This document shows positions 1 through 9,527 of a stretch of DNA of 26,285 bases, piece after piece. The number at the start of each line of letters is the position of its first letter. The stretch's first letter is position 1. Source of the stretch: Cylindrotheca closterium (Eukaryota; Bacillariophyta; Bacillariophyceae; Bacillariales; Bacillariaceae); NCBI GenBank assembly GCA_933822405.4, contig CAKOGP040001546.1, positions 1 to 26,285 on the forward strand, written 5' to 3'. The translations under genes and the position numbers were made by a program. The notes beneath the pieces are model-generated. The model was not told where the DNA came from and ran no database searches. It saw only the letters and a program-made list of their open reading frames with translations.

Positions 1-165
1 CCAAACATTAATCAAATAGGAACAATTTCACTCAAAGTATACCTAGACACAGGAGAACTATTGTTGTGAAAGTGTTGTACAGTCGATTACAAATTTAGAT
101 TGCAGAGAGTTTGTTCTGAGCGCTAAAGGCACTCACGATGGAGCACATTTTGCTTTATTCTTACA
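1..165 (+). repeat. 5' LTR end of family-A Copia-type element (partial)
   Basis: This stretch matches the last 165 bases of the complete LTR at 13621-14035 and, on the other strand, the LTR at 23655-24068. By hand count it differs from the 3' LTR at 5 of 165 positions. The window starts about 250 bases inside the LTR. The end at 165 is set where the three copies stop agreeing: they finish in TTACA, CAACA and TAACA, followed by unrelated sequence in the 13621 copy and by a shared leader in the other two. Confidence 0.88.
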
Positions 166-247
166 TTCAATCACAAAAGGCAACAAAACAAATTTATGTC
201 AAGAACAGCACCGCCTTATCTACAACGGAGTGAGTGATTTGTTGACA
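166..247 (+). other. Family-A leader between LTR and gag, with a 14-codon upstream ORF
   Basis: This is untranslated leader, shared with the minus-strand copy at about 23591-23654. A primer-binding site would be expected directly after 165, but I do not recognise a tRNA match there. The first ATG, at 196-198, opens a 14-codon reading frame that ends in TGA at 235-237. The minus-strand copy keeps the same 14-codon frame at 23583-23624. It lies out of frame with gag, so it is either a small upstream ORF or a former gag start displaced by an old frameshift. Confidence 0.5.
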
Positions 248-1379
248 ATGGGACGTTCTTCATCCGGTGGTGGAAGAGGATGTGTGACTCCTCAGAAAGT
301 CAAGAGCAATTCGAGTTCAACAGTTGTGAAACATCTATTTTCAACAAAAGATGAAAACAATGGAAAGGCAAGATTGTTGTACAAAGATGCCAAAGAAAGA
401 GTAATTGATTATATCCAAGCTTCTGGAATGAAATGTTCTGAAGACATGGTGAAATCAATTTGAGATGGAAAGTTGATCAACTTCAATGCAATTGCTCCAA
501 GATTGAACGCTCCAACTCAAACTGAAGCTGTTGCAAGAGAAACAGAGATGGCCCAAAACAAGATTCTCTATTCTGCAAAGCTCGACAAGAACATGCGGAG
601 ATCAGCCTACTTCGAGACAAATAAGAGAAGCGTCAAATCAAACATCATGCTGAAGTTTGTGACGCAGGCGATGGATATCAAGCTTCAATGTGAAGCCGAT
701 TTCACAACTACTCTTGAAGATCCGATCAAATTCTTGAAACGTATTGAACAATTCATGAAGAAGAGTGCTGATGCTGAGTATGATTCTGCAGTCAAGATAA
801 AAGCGCATGCTGCTATTGCTAGAACCTATACTGCTGCTCAAGACAAGTTCAAGGATGATATCTTTGAAGCCGTTCTTACAACAGGATTTCTGTGCAACTG
901 CAATCAAACAAGAACAGCTCCTCTGATGCTGGATCTTCAGACAAACTATTGCAGGGAAGTGGCTTATGATCCAAATACGGTCAGCAAAGCACAAGATACG
1001 TTCAAGATTCACATGGATGTGATTAAAACCTGTACCAAGGAAAAGACCAACGTAATAAAGGTAAAGGTAAAGGAAAAGGAAAGGGGAAACCAAAGGATCT
1101 ATGGAAAGAAGGCAGCATCTTATGTGTGTGGCAACAAAGACCATATCAAAGACCATATGTCTCCAAAATGCCCAGACAGACTGCTACCGAAGATCCAATG
1201 GAAGAATCAGGATCAATATGTTGACTATGGGAAGAAGCATTCTTAATCAGATTGGAGCAACTGTCCCAGCTGCTACTTCTTCATCAAGAAGTGGAGCATT
1301 GAGTGTTGCAGGAAGCATTAACACACCTTTGCGACTTGCTGGTACTACATGTAATCAAATGATGCAAGTTCCTGTTTAA
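248..1379 (+). pseudogene. gag pseudogene of family-A Copia-type retrotransposon (copy 1)
   Basis: This is the structural (nucleocapsid) protein region of a Copia-type element. The gag frame is open from the LTR; the first in-frame ATG is at 248. An in-frame TGA lies at 461-463, and the frame then runs on to 1246. Relative to the minus-strand copy, an internal segment of roughly 130 bases is missing near 785. The basic GK-rich stretch encoded by GGTAAA-like hexamers lies near 1055-1090. The zinc knuckle, CX2CX4HX4C in the copy at 24860-24902, is damaged: its first Cys is Ser and a short duplication separates the last His and Cys. A frameshift near 1236 precedes the proline/alanine-rich segment. 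Homology stops abruptly at 1379, where sequence switches to the opposite strand. Family assignment is firm; function is certainly lost. Confidence 0.82.
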
Positions 1380-1570
1380 AGTCCGATCATACGTGTGGAA
1401 AACTTCGTACTTGAATAGTTTCTTTTTGGAACGTAAAAACTCATATTGCGTCATATCCCAACACACTCCTGCCATTGTGACAATCACCATTGGCAGCAAT
1501 GGGACATGCTCTCATTCACTGTTTATTTTTGTTTTGTATTTTCATTTGAACATATACATAATTGTCTGAC
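1380..1570 (-). other. Inverted 3' untranslated region of family-A element (fragment C)
   Basis: The reverse complement matches 13421-13617, the stretch between the pol stop codon and the 3' LTR of the plus-strand copy. The LTR itself is absent: the match ends a few bases before the position where the LTR would begin, and the sequence joins directly to plus-strand gag. Confidence 0.85.
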
Positions 1571-2712
1571 CTATTCTTGTGGACCAAGAATCAGATCCCT
1601 GAACTTGCGAAACTTCTCACCTTGCAATGGCTTAGTCATAAAATCCGCAATCATATTGTCAGTTGGACAGTATTTGATCTTAACATTGCCTTTCTCAAAT
1701 TGATCTGTGATAACATAATAACAAATATTGATAGCTCAGCTTCTTTTGCCCGTGCTCTTGCGACCATTCTCTTCCAGGAAAATTGCGCCTTCATTCTTCT
1801 TGATCGGATACCCTTGCCACTCCATGCACAACTTTGTCCATAGTATCATTGTGACAACATTGTCAACAGCAATCAGTTCCGCTTCCGTACTGCTTCTGCT
1901 GTTTAGTTTTTGTTTTTTTGACATTACTTGAGCTGCACCTCCTCCAAAGGACAGAGTGCCGCCAGTATGGCTCTTGAAATCTGGATGCACCGCAAATGAT
2001 GCGTCAGTCATCCATTTTATGACTCATAATTATTCTGCGGAAAGTGTTAGGTGATGCAACATTGTACAAAACAAATATCGCATCATGCAAACACACTTCT
2101 TCCAGTCAGATTCTGTAGGCTCTCAAACTCTTGAGGCAAGAATAGTAATCGTTGGATGGATATCCAAACGGGCTCTCTTAGAGACATAAAGTCCCCTTGC
2201 AACAGTAGTATGGAAGATCTGACGGTGCTCAGCACTGAGTAGCTTCCCTTTGCCAGCTTCCAGTAAATCGTTACCAGCTGGTGTTTCCTGCTTTGAATCC
2301 TTGTTGAATTTGATAGGAAAATCCTCCAACATGTTCTTGACATAGTCGTCAATGCAGATCTTGAGTTTTCCAATCCAATGTCATTCCAAGATATCTGTGT
2401 ATCTTTCCTCTGATGATTGTGCATGCCTTGATCAAACCATATCTCATGTTCAACCACTTAGCAAATTTGTCATTTACTTTTGGATCCATGTGACTTGACA
2501 TAAGATCGTCAACATGAAATCTGATAGTTTGCTGTTTGTCATAACAACTTTGTTAGCAACCCACGGGTCATACGGATTGAAAACAAATCCCTTTGCCTCC
2601 AAATCACTTCAAAACTGATTATAGAATAGGAGGCTCAATTGTAACATCCCATATATAGCATGTAGTACCTGCACATAGATTACACGCTTTGCGTTGTCTA
2701 ATACAATGTAAT
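1571..2712 (-). pseudogene. Family-A pol pseudogene: RT C-terminal half and RNase H (fragment C, part 1)
   Basis: Read on the minus strand, this runs from mid reverse transcriptase (2712) through the Copia-type RNase H domain to a TAG at 1571-1573. Recognisable pieces are the catalytic HVDDLMSSH block near 2490-2515, the HTTVARGLYVSKRARLDIHP block near 2160-2215, and the RNase H core ASFAVHP...SHTGG...SSTEAELIA near 1850-2000. An in-frame TGA at 2609-2611 (NQF*SDLEAKG) is shared with the copy at 20136-20138; related families have Arg there. There are also frameshifts between 2332 and 2457, and the segment between about 1800 and 1810 is shortened relative to 13180-13200. The upstream half of this fragment lies beyond element B, at 7645-8465. 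Confidence 0.85.
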
Positions 2713-2947
2713 TGCAATAAATGTTATTGTTACGGCGTCACGATGTTGTTGATTTACGCGGTAGTAGCTATGATAGACGGTAGACAGTATTGTAACCAAG
2801 TGTATTCTTAGAAAGAGTGTGTTCATTGTTCATCAACAGCTTTCGTAATCAGCCAATTCATCCTTACTACTTACAGACCGCTTACAATTGTACACATTTG
2901 TATCAGCACGACGCATCTTGCATCCTATAGCACAGTCACCTTTATTT
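2713..2947 (-). repeat. 3' LTR of element B
   Basis: This aligns over its length with 7413-7644. I count about 26 differences in roughly 227 aligned bases (about 88-89% identity), many of them C/T or G/A changes. Edges are uncertain by several bases: the left edge lies between 2713 and 2718, and the right edge is either after CAGTCA (2938) or after the shared CTTTATTT (2947). Confidence 0.8.
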
Positions 2948-3029
2948 GGTCCCCTCAAACTGGGTACCAACAATGGAATTCAGTTGGATAATATGACCAG
3001 TGCGTCCATTCGCCATACAGGCGTCCCCG
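2948..3029 (-). other. Element B 3' untranslated region with possible polypurine tract
   Basis: On the minus strand the bases just before the 3' LTR read GAGGGGACC followed by AAATAAAGG. This purine-rich stretch sits where a retrotransposon polypurine tract is expected. Exact limits cannot be set because the LTR edge is uncertain. Confidence 0.4.
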
Positions 3030-4925
3030 TCTTGCCAGGGTCAATTGCTTTGTGAAGGCATCAGCAAGGCTGACATTCCTGGTGTCCATGATACATCAAC
3101 AACTCCAGCAGCCATGTTCCATCTCATATAATGGTACAAGGTCAATTCAACCTTTGTTGCATTTGTCACCATGCTCTCATTGTCGCAAAATATGTGTGTT
3201 GGTTCATCTTCCAAAGGGATTCCAAACATCCCTAACTTGAATCCCAAATGTGTGATGGCCTCAATGCATGCTTTCAAAGCAATGAACTCTGATCCAAAAG
3301 TGTTCGCTTCTACTGTATTCTGCCTTTTGCTGTGCCATAATATGGGAGCTTGATTGAGGAAAATCACGGAACTCGTATGTGACTTTTGTGTCTTCTTGTT
3401 AGCACCATGAGAAGCATCTACCCATGCGGTACTCCCTACGCTTCGTCCCCTTGGCCTGGGTGCGTTGTGCGGCATTTCCTCTTTTGCGTCTTGGTAGTAT
3501 GCCTGGAAATCTTCTCTAGAGGACCTCAATTTGGAGTAATCCAAGTTTGGCGCCCTATAATCATAGTACAAGGTCAATTTTGGAAATGTATCCAAGAAAG
3601 CAAATATCCTCAATGCTTGTTCCATATGCCCTTCCCTAAGCGCTGCTTGATATTGGCTTAGTAGTGATAATTCCAATAAGATGTCAACTCATCCAATCTC
3701 TGTTGCCCATGGTAACATTCCAATCAATTCTTGGAAGTAGATATGATCTCCTTGTCCTAATTTGCTTGATCCATCCATCTCCGGTTTGTAAGCGCTTGTT
3801 ATTGGTGTTGGCGCGTTCTTGGGTAGTTTCCATTTGGTGTTACCTTTCAGCGTCTCCTTAACGTTCTTGACGGCTGCCACAACATAGTCATAGCTAGACA
3901 TTGTCCACATATCGACTCCGTCCAAAGACTTCTTTCGCAATCTGGCTCCTAGATAGCTCTCTGGAGGTTCAATCTTCCCTTTCTTGAATTTAAACGACCT
4001 TCAGATTCCTTCCATTTCTTCTTTGGCTTTCATTGACATACATAGTATGTCATCAACATAACATAGGATGTATTTATAATACTCCTCCCCATCAGGTTTA
4101 ACAGCAGCCCTCATCCAAACATCAGGATTGGCAGTGGACGACCAGAAGCTCAATTCCTCCAATGTCTCTGCCAGATGTGACGTGAATGCCGCTTATGGTC
4201 CTTTTAGACCATATAATGCCCTTCTTACAATGAAAACTTTGCCTTCTTCGTCCCCAAACTTGGGTCCTGCTACCATGTAGCACTTTTCGATTGCTGGTGC
4301 AGTGAGGAAATCGTTCTGTATGTCCGCACACTGCAAGTCTAATCCGTTTAGCGCTGCTATCATGAGTAGTATCCAAACTGAATCACAAGATCCTACAGTG
4401 CTGTAGGTCAATGCTGCTGGTGCTTCAGTCTTGTGGAAGTTTTCTCCCAATTTCACATCAAATACCAAGTGTCCCATGATTTTCTTGTATCCCGTCAGCT
4501 TCTCTACGTCTCCATTGAATTCTTCAAAGGCTATTTGGTTGTTCTTCATTTCCATTTGGATCGAATCCTGCCATAAGGTGTCCCCATTCCCTTTGTCGAT
4601 TTTGATGGCTTCTCTAATTGATTTTGGGATACGTATCCCCTACTTGTGCACACGTTCCCAGTACTTTGATTTCACTTTGCCAAGGATTTGTGTGCGTTTT
4701 CGAACAAAGTGTGGTACCCACCACGCAAAGGCGGGTTTGTCTTGAATGCCCTTGCTTATTGCATAGTCTGCTATTTCAATTGGGAAGTACTCTTTCATGT
4801 CTTTCAAAGGTATCCAGTTTGAGGAATATTCAACTTCGTATTGCCTTGTGTCTAGTAACTGGTTGTTGCTTGCCACACCGATTGGGTTTCCTTCTACATC
4901 AACAATTCGCCTATGTACAACGGCA
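3030..4925 (-). pseudogene. Element B pol pseudogene: RT and RNase H
   Basis: Minus-strand translation gives a Copia-type RT followed by RNase H. Seen in order: the pre-RT segment with PAFAWWVPHF near 4730-4750 and KSKYWERVHK near 4645-4675; the RT palm with QCADIQNDFLTAPA near 4300-4345; the catalytic CYVDDILCMS near 4040-4070; and the RNase H core STAWVDASHGANKKT...TVEANTFGSEFIALK near 3285-3440, ending near 3041. Stops interrupt the frame after VHK, after YGLKGP, near 3990 and at 3689-3691 (EIG*VDILLE, where the family usually has Arg). A frameshift near 3070 shifts the conserved C-terminal ADAFTKQL out of frame. A piece of the pre-RT linker also seems to be missing near 4820. Dead copy. 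Confidence 0.85.
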
Positions 4926-5335
4926 CGTTAGTTCCCTTTCTTGGCCTTGCCTTAAACCAATTTCCATGTTGACATAGTTTTGTGCGTTGATGTTGTCTGT
5001 TTCTGTAGTCCCCTGGAGCATGCCATCGTCAACGTCCTCAGCCTCAATCAACTTGTTGAAACTGCATTTGAATTTGGCGTCTTGATTGGGTGGCCACTGT
5101 TTGGTAATGTCCAATACGTCATCATTGGACCTGTTTGGTGTGACACTCCCAACCATCTACCAATCCCATTTGTCCCTGGCAGGATGACGGATCGAGTTCC
5201 TCTTTGGAGTGTCGATCTCAAAGTGGCTCGTGCTCTGTTCAATCCAATACCTAGTTGTTCCAATAGATTTTCTGCCGTTGCCTTGGTATGTCGTTCAGTG
5301 GATACAAATGATGGCCTTACTGGTTTGTTTCCTGT
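4911..5335 (-). pseudogene. Element B remnant spanning the deleted integrase region
   Basis: Minus strand. The frame near 5265 carries LGIGLNRARATLRSTLQRG, which matches the block that precedes the integrase core in this lineage of Copia-type elements. Soon after, the frame shifts and an acidic stretch (DDVLDITKQWPPNQD, IEAEDVDDG) follows that looks like the linker downstream of integrase. There is no space for the roughly 150-residue catalytic core, and I see no D,D-35-E pattern. The integrase core is therefore inferred to be deleted. Confidence 0.6.
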
Positions 5336-5800
5336 TTATGCCATTTGTTGCAAGAATCTTTCCCCATTGGCAATCGCGGTTTGGACAGTGCGCCATTCGT
5401 TCATCCCTTGCATTATGGGATCTAAGTGTCTCAGTTCTGCCTGGTTGGATCTTGGATTGTCTACATGGTCCTCAGTGTCTTCGTAGGCTGCGGAGACCTT
5501 ACCAAGCTGGACAGTTCCTGGGTTCCACGGCACCTTGCTCGTCATATTGACATGGAGACAGGTTGCAAGTTCTTGTTCAGTTGGCGCCCACAAATCAAAA
5601 AGTAACTTTGTGCCTTTTGCCTTTAATGCTATGAATATCTTTTTGGATTCAATTCCAACATGTCTTGTTTTGTCAAAACACAATAGGGACGTTCGTCGGT
5701 GGTAATGCTGGGTCGTACGCATATACATCTGCTGATCTTGGTGAGTAACTCATGATCACAAAGTTCTTGCCAAGGCAACAAGTGTTGGCATTGGTGCCCA
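5336..5800 (-). pseudogene. Element B protease-region pseudogene
   Basis: Minus-strand frames carry GKNFVIMSYSPRSADVYAYD near 5705-5770 and KAKGTKLLFDLWAPTEQEL near 5560-5620, then LHVNMTSKVPWNPGTVQLG. These match segments that flank and follow the protease domain in diatom Copia-type polyproteins as I know them. The part expected between the first two segments, which should include more of the protease-proximal sequence, is shortened, and the two pieces lie in different frames. Confidence 0.55.
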
Positions 5801-6900
5801 TTTCATTACTCGCCAGCGTTCCTACCGCGGATCATGGTGATGATCCACCTGCCTGTTGGTTGCAACCGCTTGCTTGTCCGCCCATTACGGAAGTTCCACT
5901 AGTCCCAATGATCACCTGTGATATCCGTGTAGCTGATTCTCCCGTTTCATCAGCCCCAGGGACGTTGTTTGATCTGAGTGACGCTATCTCTGCTCTTAAT
6001 TCAGACAGTTATGTTTCCGTGGTGGTCTGTCGCGTTTGTCTTGCCAGCATTCCTTGACGTGCACAATATGTAGCCCTTTCATTTGACATGCGTTCTCATT
6101 GGGAATCAGTCATTGCCCGTAGCTGATCCCGGGGGAAGTGATAACTTGGGTGGTACCAGATCTTCTCCCCGTTGCTCAGGGTCTTCCTCCTCTGTTTTGG
6201 CTCCTGCTCCTGTTGTCGCTTCGCCTCTTCCTATTGTTACTAGCTCAAGCCTTGCCCAAGTGTTGTCCCCTGTCAGTTGCATTATTGGTTCTTTGGGGAA
6301 ACTTTTCCCTCACTGCAGTTTGGTAGATATGTAATGCCGTCATGGAATTCATCACCATTGGGCATTTGCCAATTTCCGTATCAATCGCCGTCTTGTTCAG
6401 TTGTAGAAACGATGCAGTAACCTTGCAGGCTACGTAGTTTCATTGCCTCCAAATGTACTACTCTCCCCTCATGTTTGTCGCATGCTGCGTATGCTTTCTT
6501 CAGCATGCGTTCAAACATGGCCCAGTTCATCGTAGGCTTTTCTCCCACATAGCATAGGTTCTTGATGGTGTGTCCGGCCTCAACAATGTTGTGGGCTAGG
6601 AGTCCTTCTCCTTTGTAGTGGGTGCGTAGGGTGGTAAATGCATCTCTTCCCTTGCCTTCAACATCAATGGATCGTTCAGGCATCAATCGAATTTGCCCTT
6701 GTGCAGCAGTCATTCCTGCTAGGGTTTTGAGTTCATCGTTAAGTTTGTCAATGGATACATCCATTGTAGTGCTAAAATCATCAGAGAATATTTCATAAGC
6801 GATTCTCTCAGCGTGCGTATGTCCTTGGAATAGGGTTGCATCGTTAATGCCACAGATGACCATATTGTCATGAACAGTGAAGAGGGCTAGGGTTGGCGGC
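5801..6900 (-). pseudogene. Element B gag pseudogene
   Basis: The best-preserved part is a 160-residue minus-strand frame ending at 6381. It contains KLNDELKTLAGMTAAQGQIRL, similar to the gag core of diatom Copia-type elements, followed by KPTMNWAMFERMLKKAYAACD. Downstream, between about 6380 and 5800, the coding sequence dissolves into frameshifted pieces. One has a short heptad-like stretch, LSELRAEIASLRSNN (near 5970-6020), and a Gly/Ser-rich linker. I see no intact zinc knuckle. The 160-residue assignment rests on family resemblance and position between leader and protease. Confidence 0.6.
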
Positions 6901-6971
6901 CATGTAGCCTATATCAATGTCATACATCGTATTGTTAGTTAAAGTTTTCGTTTTCAGTGTGTTAAAGGCTA

Positions 6972-7292
6972 CAGTTTTTGTTGGTGTTGCGGCACCCATC
7001 AGCAGTTTTTGTTGGTGTTGCAGCACCCATCAAAGCAATTTTTGTTGGTGTTGCAGCACCCATCAAAGCAGTTTTTGTTGGTGTTGCGGCACCCATCAAA
7101 GCAGTTTTTGTTGGTGTTGTGGCACCCATCAAAGCAGTTTTTGTTGGTGTTGCAGCACCCATCAAAGCAGTTTGTGTTGGTGTTGCGGCACCCATCACGG
7201 CGTTACATCACCAGATATTGCAGTTTTCGTTGGTGTTGCGGCACCCATTCATTATTACATTTGCCATTGGTGTTGTGTCACCCATCATAGCG
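6972..7292 (-). repeat. 33-bp tandem repeat in element B leader
   Basis: Seven head-to-tail units start at 6972, 7003, 7036, 7069, 7102, 7135 and 7168. The first is 31 bp and the other six are 33 bp. They differ at only one to a few positions. Two degenerate units follow at 7221 and 7265. Because 33 is divisible by 3, several frames stay open across the array (for example a repeating 11-residue TALMGAATPTK on the minus strand), but no start or domain supports translation. The array lies between the primer-binding site and gag, the position of an untranslated leader. Confidence 0.93.
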
Positions 7293-7330
7293 TTTGTAGT
7301 ACGCTCAATGCCGTTTGTTGTCGTTGTAGT

Positions 7331-7369
7331 TTTCATTTTTTCATTTTCATTTTCATTTTCATTTTTGTT
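7331..7369. repeat. TTTTCA microsatellite in element B leader
   Basis: About five or six imperfect copies of a TTTTCA hexamer lie between the 33-bp array and the 5' LTR of element B. Confidence 0.85.
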
Positions 7370-7397
7370 CGTTGAATAACTTTCAGCAGTTATTGCT

Positions 7398-7412
7398 GGA
7401 TCTGATAAACCA
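7398..7412 (-). promoter_or_regulatory. Element B primer-binding site
   Basis: On the minus strand the bases directly after the 5' LTR read TGGTTTATCAGATCC. This resembles the initiator-methionine tRNA complement used by many Copia-type elements (TGGTATCAGAGC) with small differences. It fixes the inner edge of the LTR at 7413 and the direction of the element. Confidence 0.7.
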
Positions 7413-7644
7413 TGTAAATATTATCGTTACGGCGAAACAATGTTGTTGATTTACACAGTAGTAGCTATGATAGACGGTAGACAGTATTGTAACCAAACGT
7501 TTTCTTAGAAAGAGTGTGTTCATCGTTCATCGACAACTTTTGTATGCAGCCCATTCATCCTTACTACTCACAGACCGCTTACAATCATTCACAATCGTAT
7601 CAGTAGGACGCATCTCGCATCCTATAGCACAGTCACCTTTATTT
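7413..7644 (-). repeat. 5' LTR of element B
   Basis: This is the partner of 2713-2947 at about 88-89% identity. On the plus strand it begins TGTAAATATTATCG at 7413, directly beside the primer-binding site. The outer edge is either 7636 or 7644. Family-A RT sequence resumes immediately after it (TGGGGCCATGTCAATC on the plus strand). Confidence 0.8.
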
Positions 7645-8465
7645 GTGGGGCCATGTCAATCAATATCTGGACCATCACGATCTTCTCCTTCCTTACCTTC
7701 AGGCATTTACTATATCTCTACCTTCATGCTTCTTGCAAAGCAGTTGGACTTAGGGTTCCATCGCCTTGTTATACTAGGCGACCTTTAATCATCTTTTCAA
7801 ATTGCTTCTCTGCGAGAAACATCATCGCTGATTGGGCCTTCTTTTGCTCAGACGCGGTCATGTCTTTAACAAATTTGGGAGTGAAACAATCTCTCAGGAG
7901 CATTTGTCTCAATTCCTTATCCACAGGATCCTTTCCATCATCACCAAACTTCTTCAGTCCTTGATTGATGTGGTACTGTTGGATGAAGTTCAGACCTTTG
8001 TCAGTATCGAACTTGGCCTTGATCTGCATCATGCAATGAGCGATCATTATAGCGTCGTACTCTTCATAATCAGCTTTCATCTCATTCCCAATCTGTTGGA
8101 AACATAGATTGTGCTGTGCTTCAAGGATAGCTTTACTTTCTTTAGTACTGCAACTTCCTTCTTTGGTATGAATACCAGATTTTAACTCGTTCTTCAACGG
8201 TTTCAATTCCCTCTCTTGATGCTTTTTTCTTGTTGCAACTCAATTCTTGCTCTTATTGGCAGAAATGCCACTCCTGCTTGAAGGCCATTCTCTTGGTTTC
8301 CTTGGAACTTGAGAAAGGTTCAGCCCAGACATTGCACCTTGAGCATACGGTTGCCCAGATTGAGTGACTTTTGCTACTTGAGGCGTTTCTTCAGGCTCAA
8401 ATACAATCTCCTCTTCTGGCGGCTCCTGTAGGTCCTCCAGATCAGTAACAAGGCTCCCAATATTA
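7645..8465 (-). pseudogene. Family-A pol pseudogene: integrase-RT linker and RT start (fragment C, part 2)
   Basis: Minus strand, upstream half of the fragment continued at 1571-2712. It starts in the acidic linker (SLVTDLEDLQEPPEEE), passes the basic segment PREWPSSRSG, and enters the RT N-terminal block (FIQQYHINQGLKKFGDDG, then MIKGRLV near 7770). Compared with the copy at 19402-20060, at least four short pieces are missing between 7645 and 7760, including the one encoding the RT motif MDVPNAFIQT. So the RT palm is lost. The left (5') end at about 8465 is an abrupt loss of homology within the linker. Confidence 0.85.
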
Positions 8466-8613
8466 TAATAATAAATCTGATGCATTAATCATGTTAAAAC
8501 TATCTCAAGTTTCTAGATTGCCGTTAACAGCTGTCATGGCCATTTACCATACGGAGGTGAGTCCAGTACTGTTGAACCAGTTTGAGGCATCCAATCCCAA
8601 GGAAGTTGCTCTA

Positions 8614-8985
8614 TCAAATAGATGTATGTACCCTACCTATGGGTATATTATTCAAACGATCTTGCCACTCAACGCGGCGTATTTTTATGTTGTTTTCTGT
8701 GTTTTTTGTGTGTGTTGTGCTGCCTGTATTGAAGCTTGATTGGGCCTTGTGTTCTTGCTCCCTTCTGCCATGAGTATATCGATCCAAATGAATGGAGAGC
8801 GTCTCATGAGCACAGTGTTCCAGAACATTGTGGTTGTTACAAGCATCAAAAGGCGGCTGGTTGTAGTCTAAGGAGAAGCAAAGAGGGTCAGAGCCAGTAG
8901 GTTGTGTCCTGGCATGGTGAAGCCGCAGATAAGTGGTGAATTGCCTGAATATAGGAGGGAAGAATGCCAACATTTGAACATCCAT
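8614..8985 (-). pseudogene. Possible continuation of the unidentified gene
   Basis: A minus-strand frame reads MDVQMLAFFPPIFRQFTTYL, then PTGSDPLCFSLDYNQPPFDA and ALETLS-like text rich in His and Arg (HLDRYTHGRREQEH near 8770). Composition looks protein-like rather than random for about 85 residues, then becomes low complexity. It follows the ORF at 9051-9527 on the same strand and may be a downstream exon or frameshifted part of it. I do not recognise the family. Confidence 0.25.
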
Positions 8986-9050
8986 GAAGAGAAATCAAAT
9001 TGAGGTATCTGCCAATCGACAGGACAATGAAGGAACCGATAGCAATTGTT

Positions 9051-9527
9051 TTACAATAGGTCCTTGCCAAGGGTTGGATTGTTGCAAGGAGTCGGAACAG
9101 GAGAGGGCATCAAATTGGCAGAACATATTATGATCGTCAAAAGGGACACATGCTCCCAAGGTCCGGCCGTCTCAGCAAGCCTTGATACCTTACAAGGCGT
9201 TGCAGGGCTTCCATGCTTCCAAAGAGGGGCCTCACGTCTGTCAACAATTCCATTCTTGCCACCAAAGGTAAAAAAGGAGAAAAGCTGTTGGGCCATTTTA
9301 TCAGGCTTCTGGAAAGGGATATCCTCCTCAGTATCTTGGAGAACCACCATTGGAATGGATAGTGCGCTTGTGCTGGAGGCCTTTTCAGTCGCCATGTCAC
9401 CGTCATCATCGTAAACTGTTTTGGCTTGGCTTTTTTGCAAAAAACTGATGCGACCCTGAGTAAGAGCAGTAGAATTAACACGTTTAGCAGCGATTGCCAC
9501 TTTCTTGTTGTTCTTTGACTTTCCCAT
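9051..9527 (-). CDS. Hypothetical protein, unidentified
   Basis: A minus-strand frame of about 158 residues starts at the ATG at 9525-9527, which sits in a good context (GACAATGG). The same frame is open for another 24 codons upstream, but I prefer this ATG because the residues after it (GKSKNNKK) look like a basic protein N-terminus. The first half is basic and Ser/Thr-rich with a short acidic patch (YDDDGD). The second half contains SFFTFGGKNGIVDRREAPLW. I recognise no domain. The end may be wrong: another frame of the same strand runs on from about 9140 with PFDDHNMFCQF, so a frameshift or an intron is possible. It may be a real host gene fragment or a chance ORF. Confidence 0.35.
   Translation of the reverse strand: MGKSKNNKKVAIAAKRVNSTALTQGRISFLQKSQAKTVYDDDGDMATEKASSTSALSIPMVVLQDTEEDIPFQKPDKMAQQLFSFFTFGGKNGIVDRREAPLWKHGSPATPCKVSRLAETAGPWEHVSLLTIIICSANLMPSPVPTPCNNPTLGKDLL

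Larger units (their letters stand above)
2713..7644 (-). mobile_element. Element B: degenerate Copia-type LTR retrotransposon inserted in fragment C
   Basis: Two similar sequences of about 230 bp (2713-2947 and 7413-7644) flank minus-strand gag, protease, RT and RNase H remnants in Copia order, with a primer-binding site next to the 7413 LTR. On both sides the flanking sequence is the same minus-strand RT gene: homology to 19990-20060 stops at about 2716 and resumes at about 7646. So B inserted into fragment C. I could not identify a clean target-site duplication because both edges have diverged. The integrase catalytic core is missing and every reading frame is broken. B belongs to a Copia-type lineage clearly different from family A. 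Confidence 0.85.

Noticed and set aside
166..185. Family-A primer-binding site directly after the first LTR
   Set aside because: The bases TTCAATCACAAAAGG do not resemble a tRNA 3' end I recognise, so I did not annotate a site.
638..1156. Minus-strand ORF of 172 residues
   Set aside because: It is antisense to gag; the same protein-like hydrophobic text appears antisense to the other gag copies.
4980..5550. Plus-strand ORFs of 168 and 113 residues with hydrophobic stretches
   Set aside because: They overlap conserved minus-strand Copia-type coding segments of element B and are antisense shadows.
6972..7292. Possible CRISPR array
   Set aside because: Units are contiguous with no unique spacers, and the sequence is eukaryotic.
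6917..7379. Long plus-strand reading frames rich in Cys/Trp or Val/Gly repeats
   Set aside because: They exist only because the 33-bp repeat is a multiple of three and lacks stops in several frames. They lie antisense to element B's leader and have no domain or start signal.
7516..7788. Plus-strand ORF across the edge of element B's 5' LTR
   Set aside because: It spans LTR and the inverted family-A RT, with no domain; it is a chance frame.
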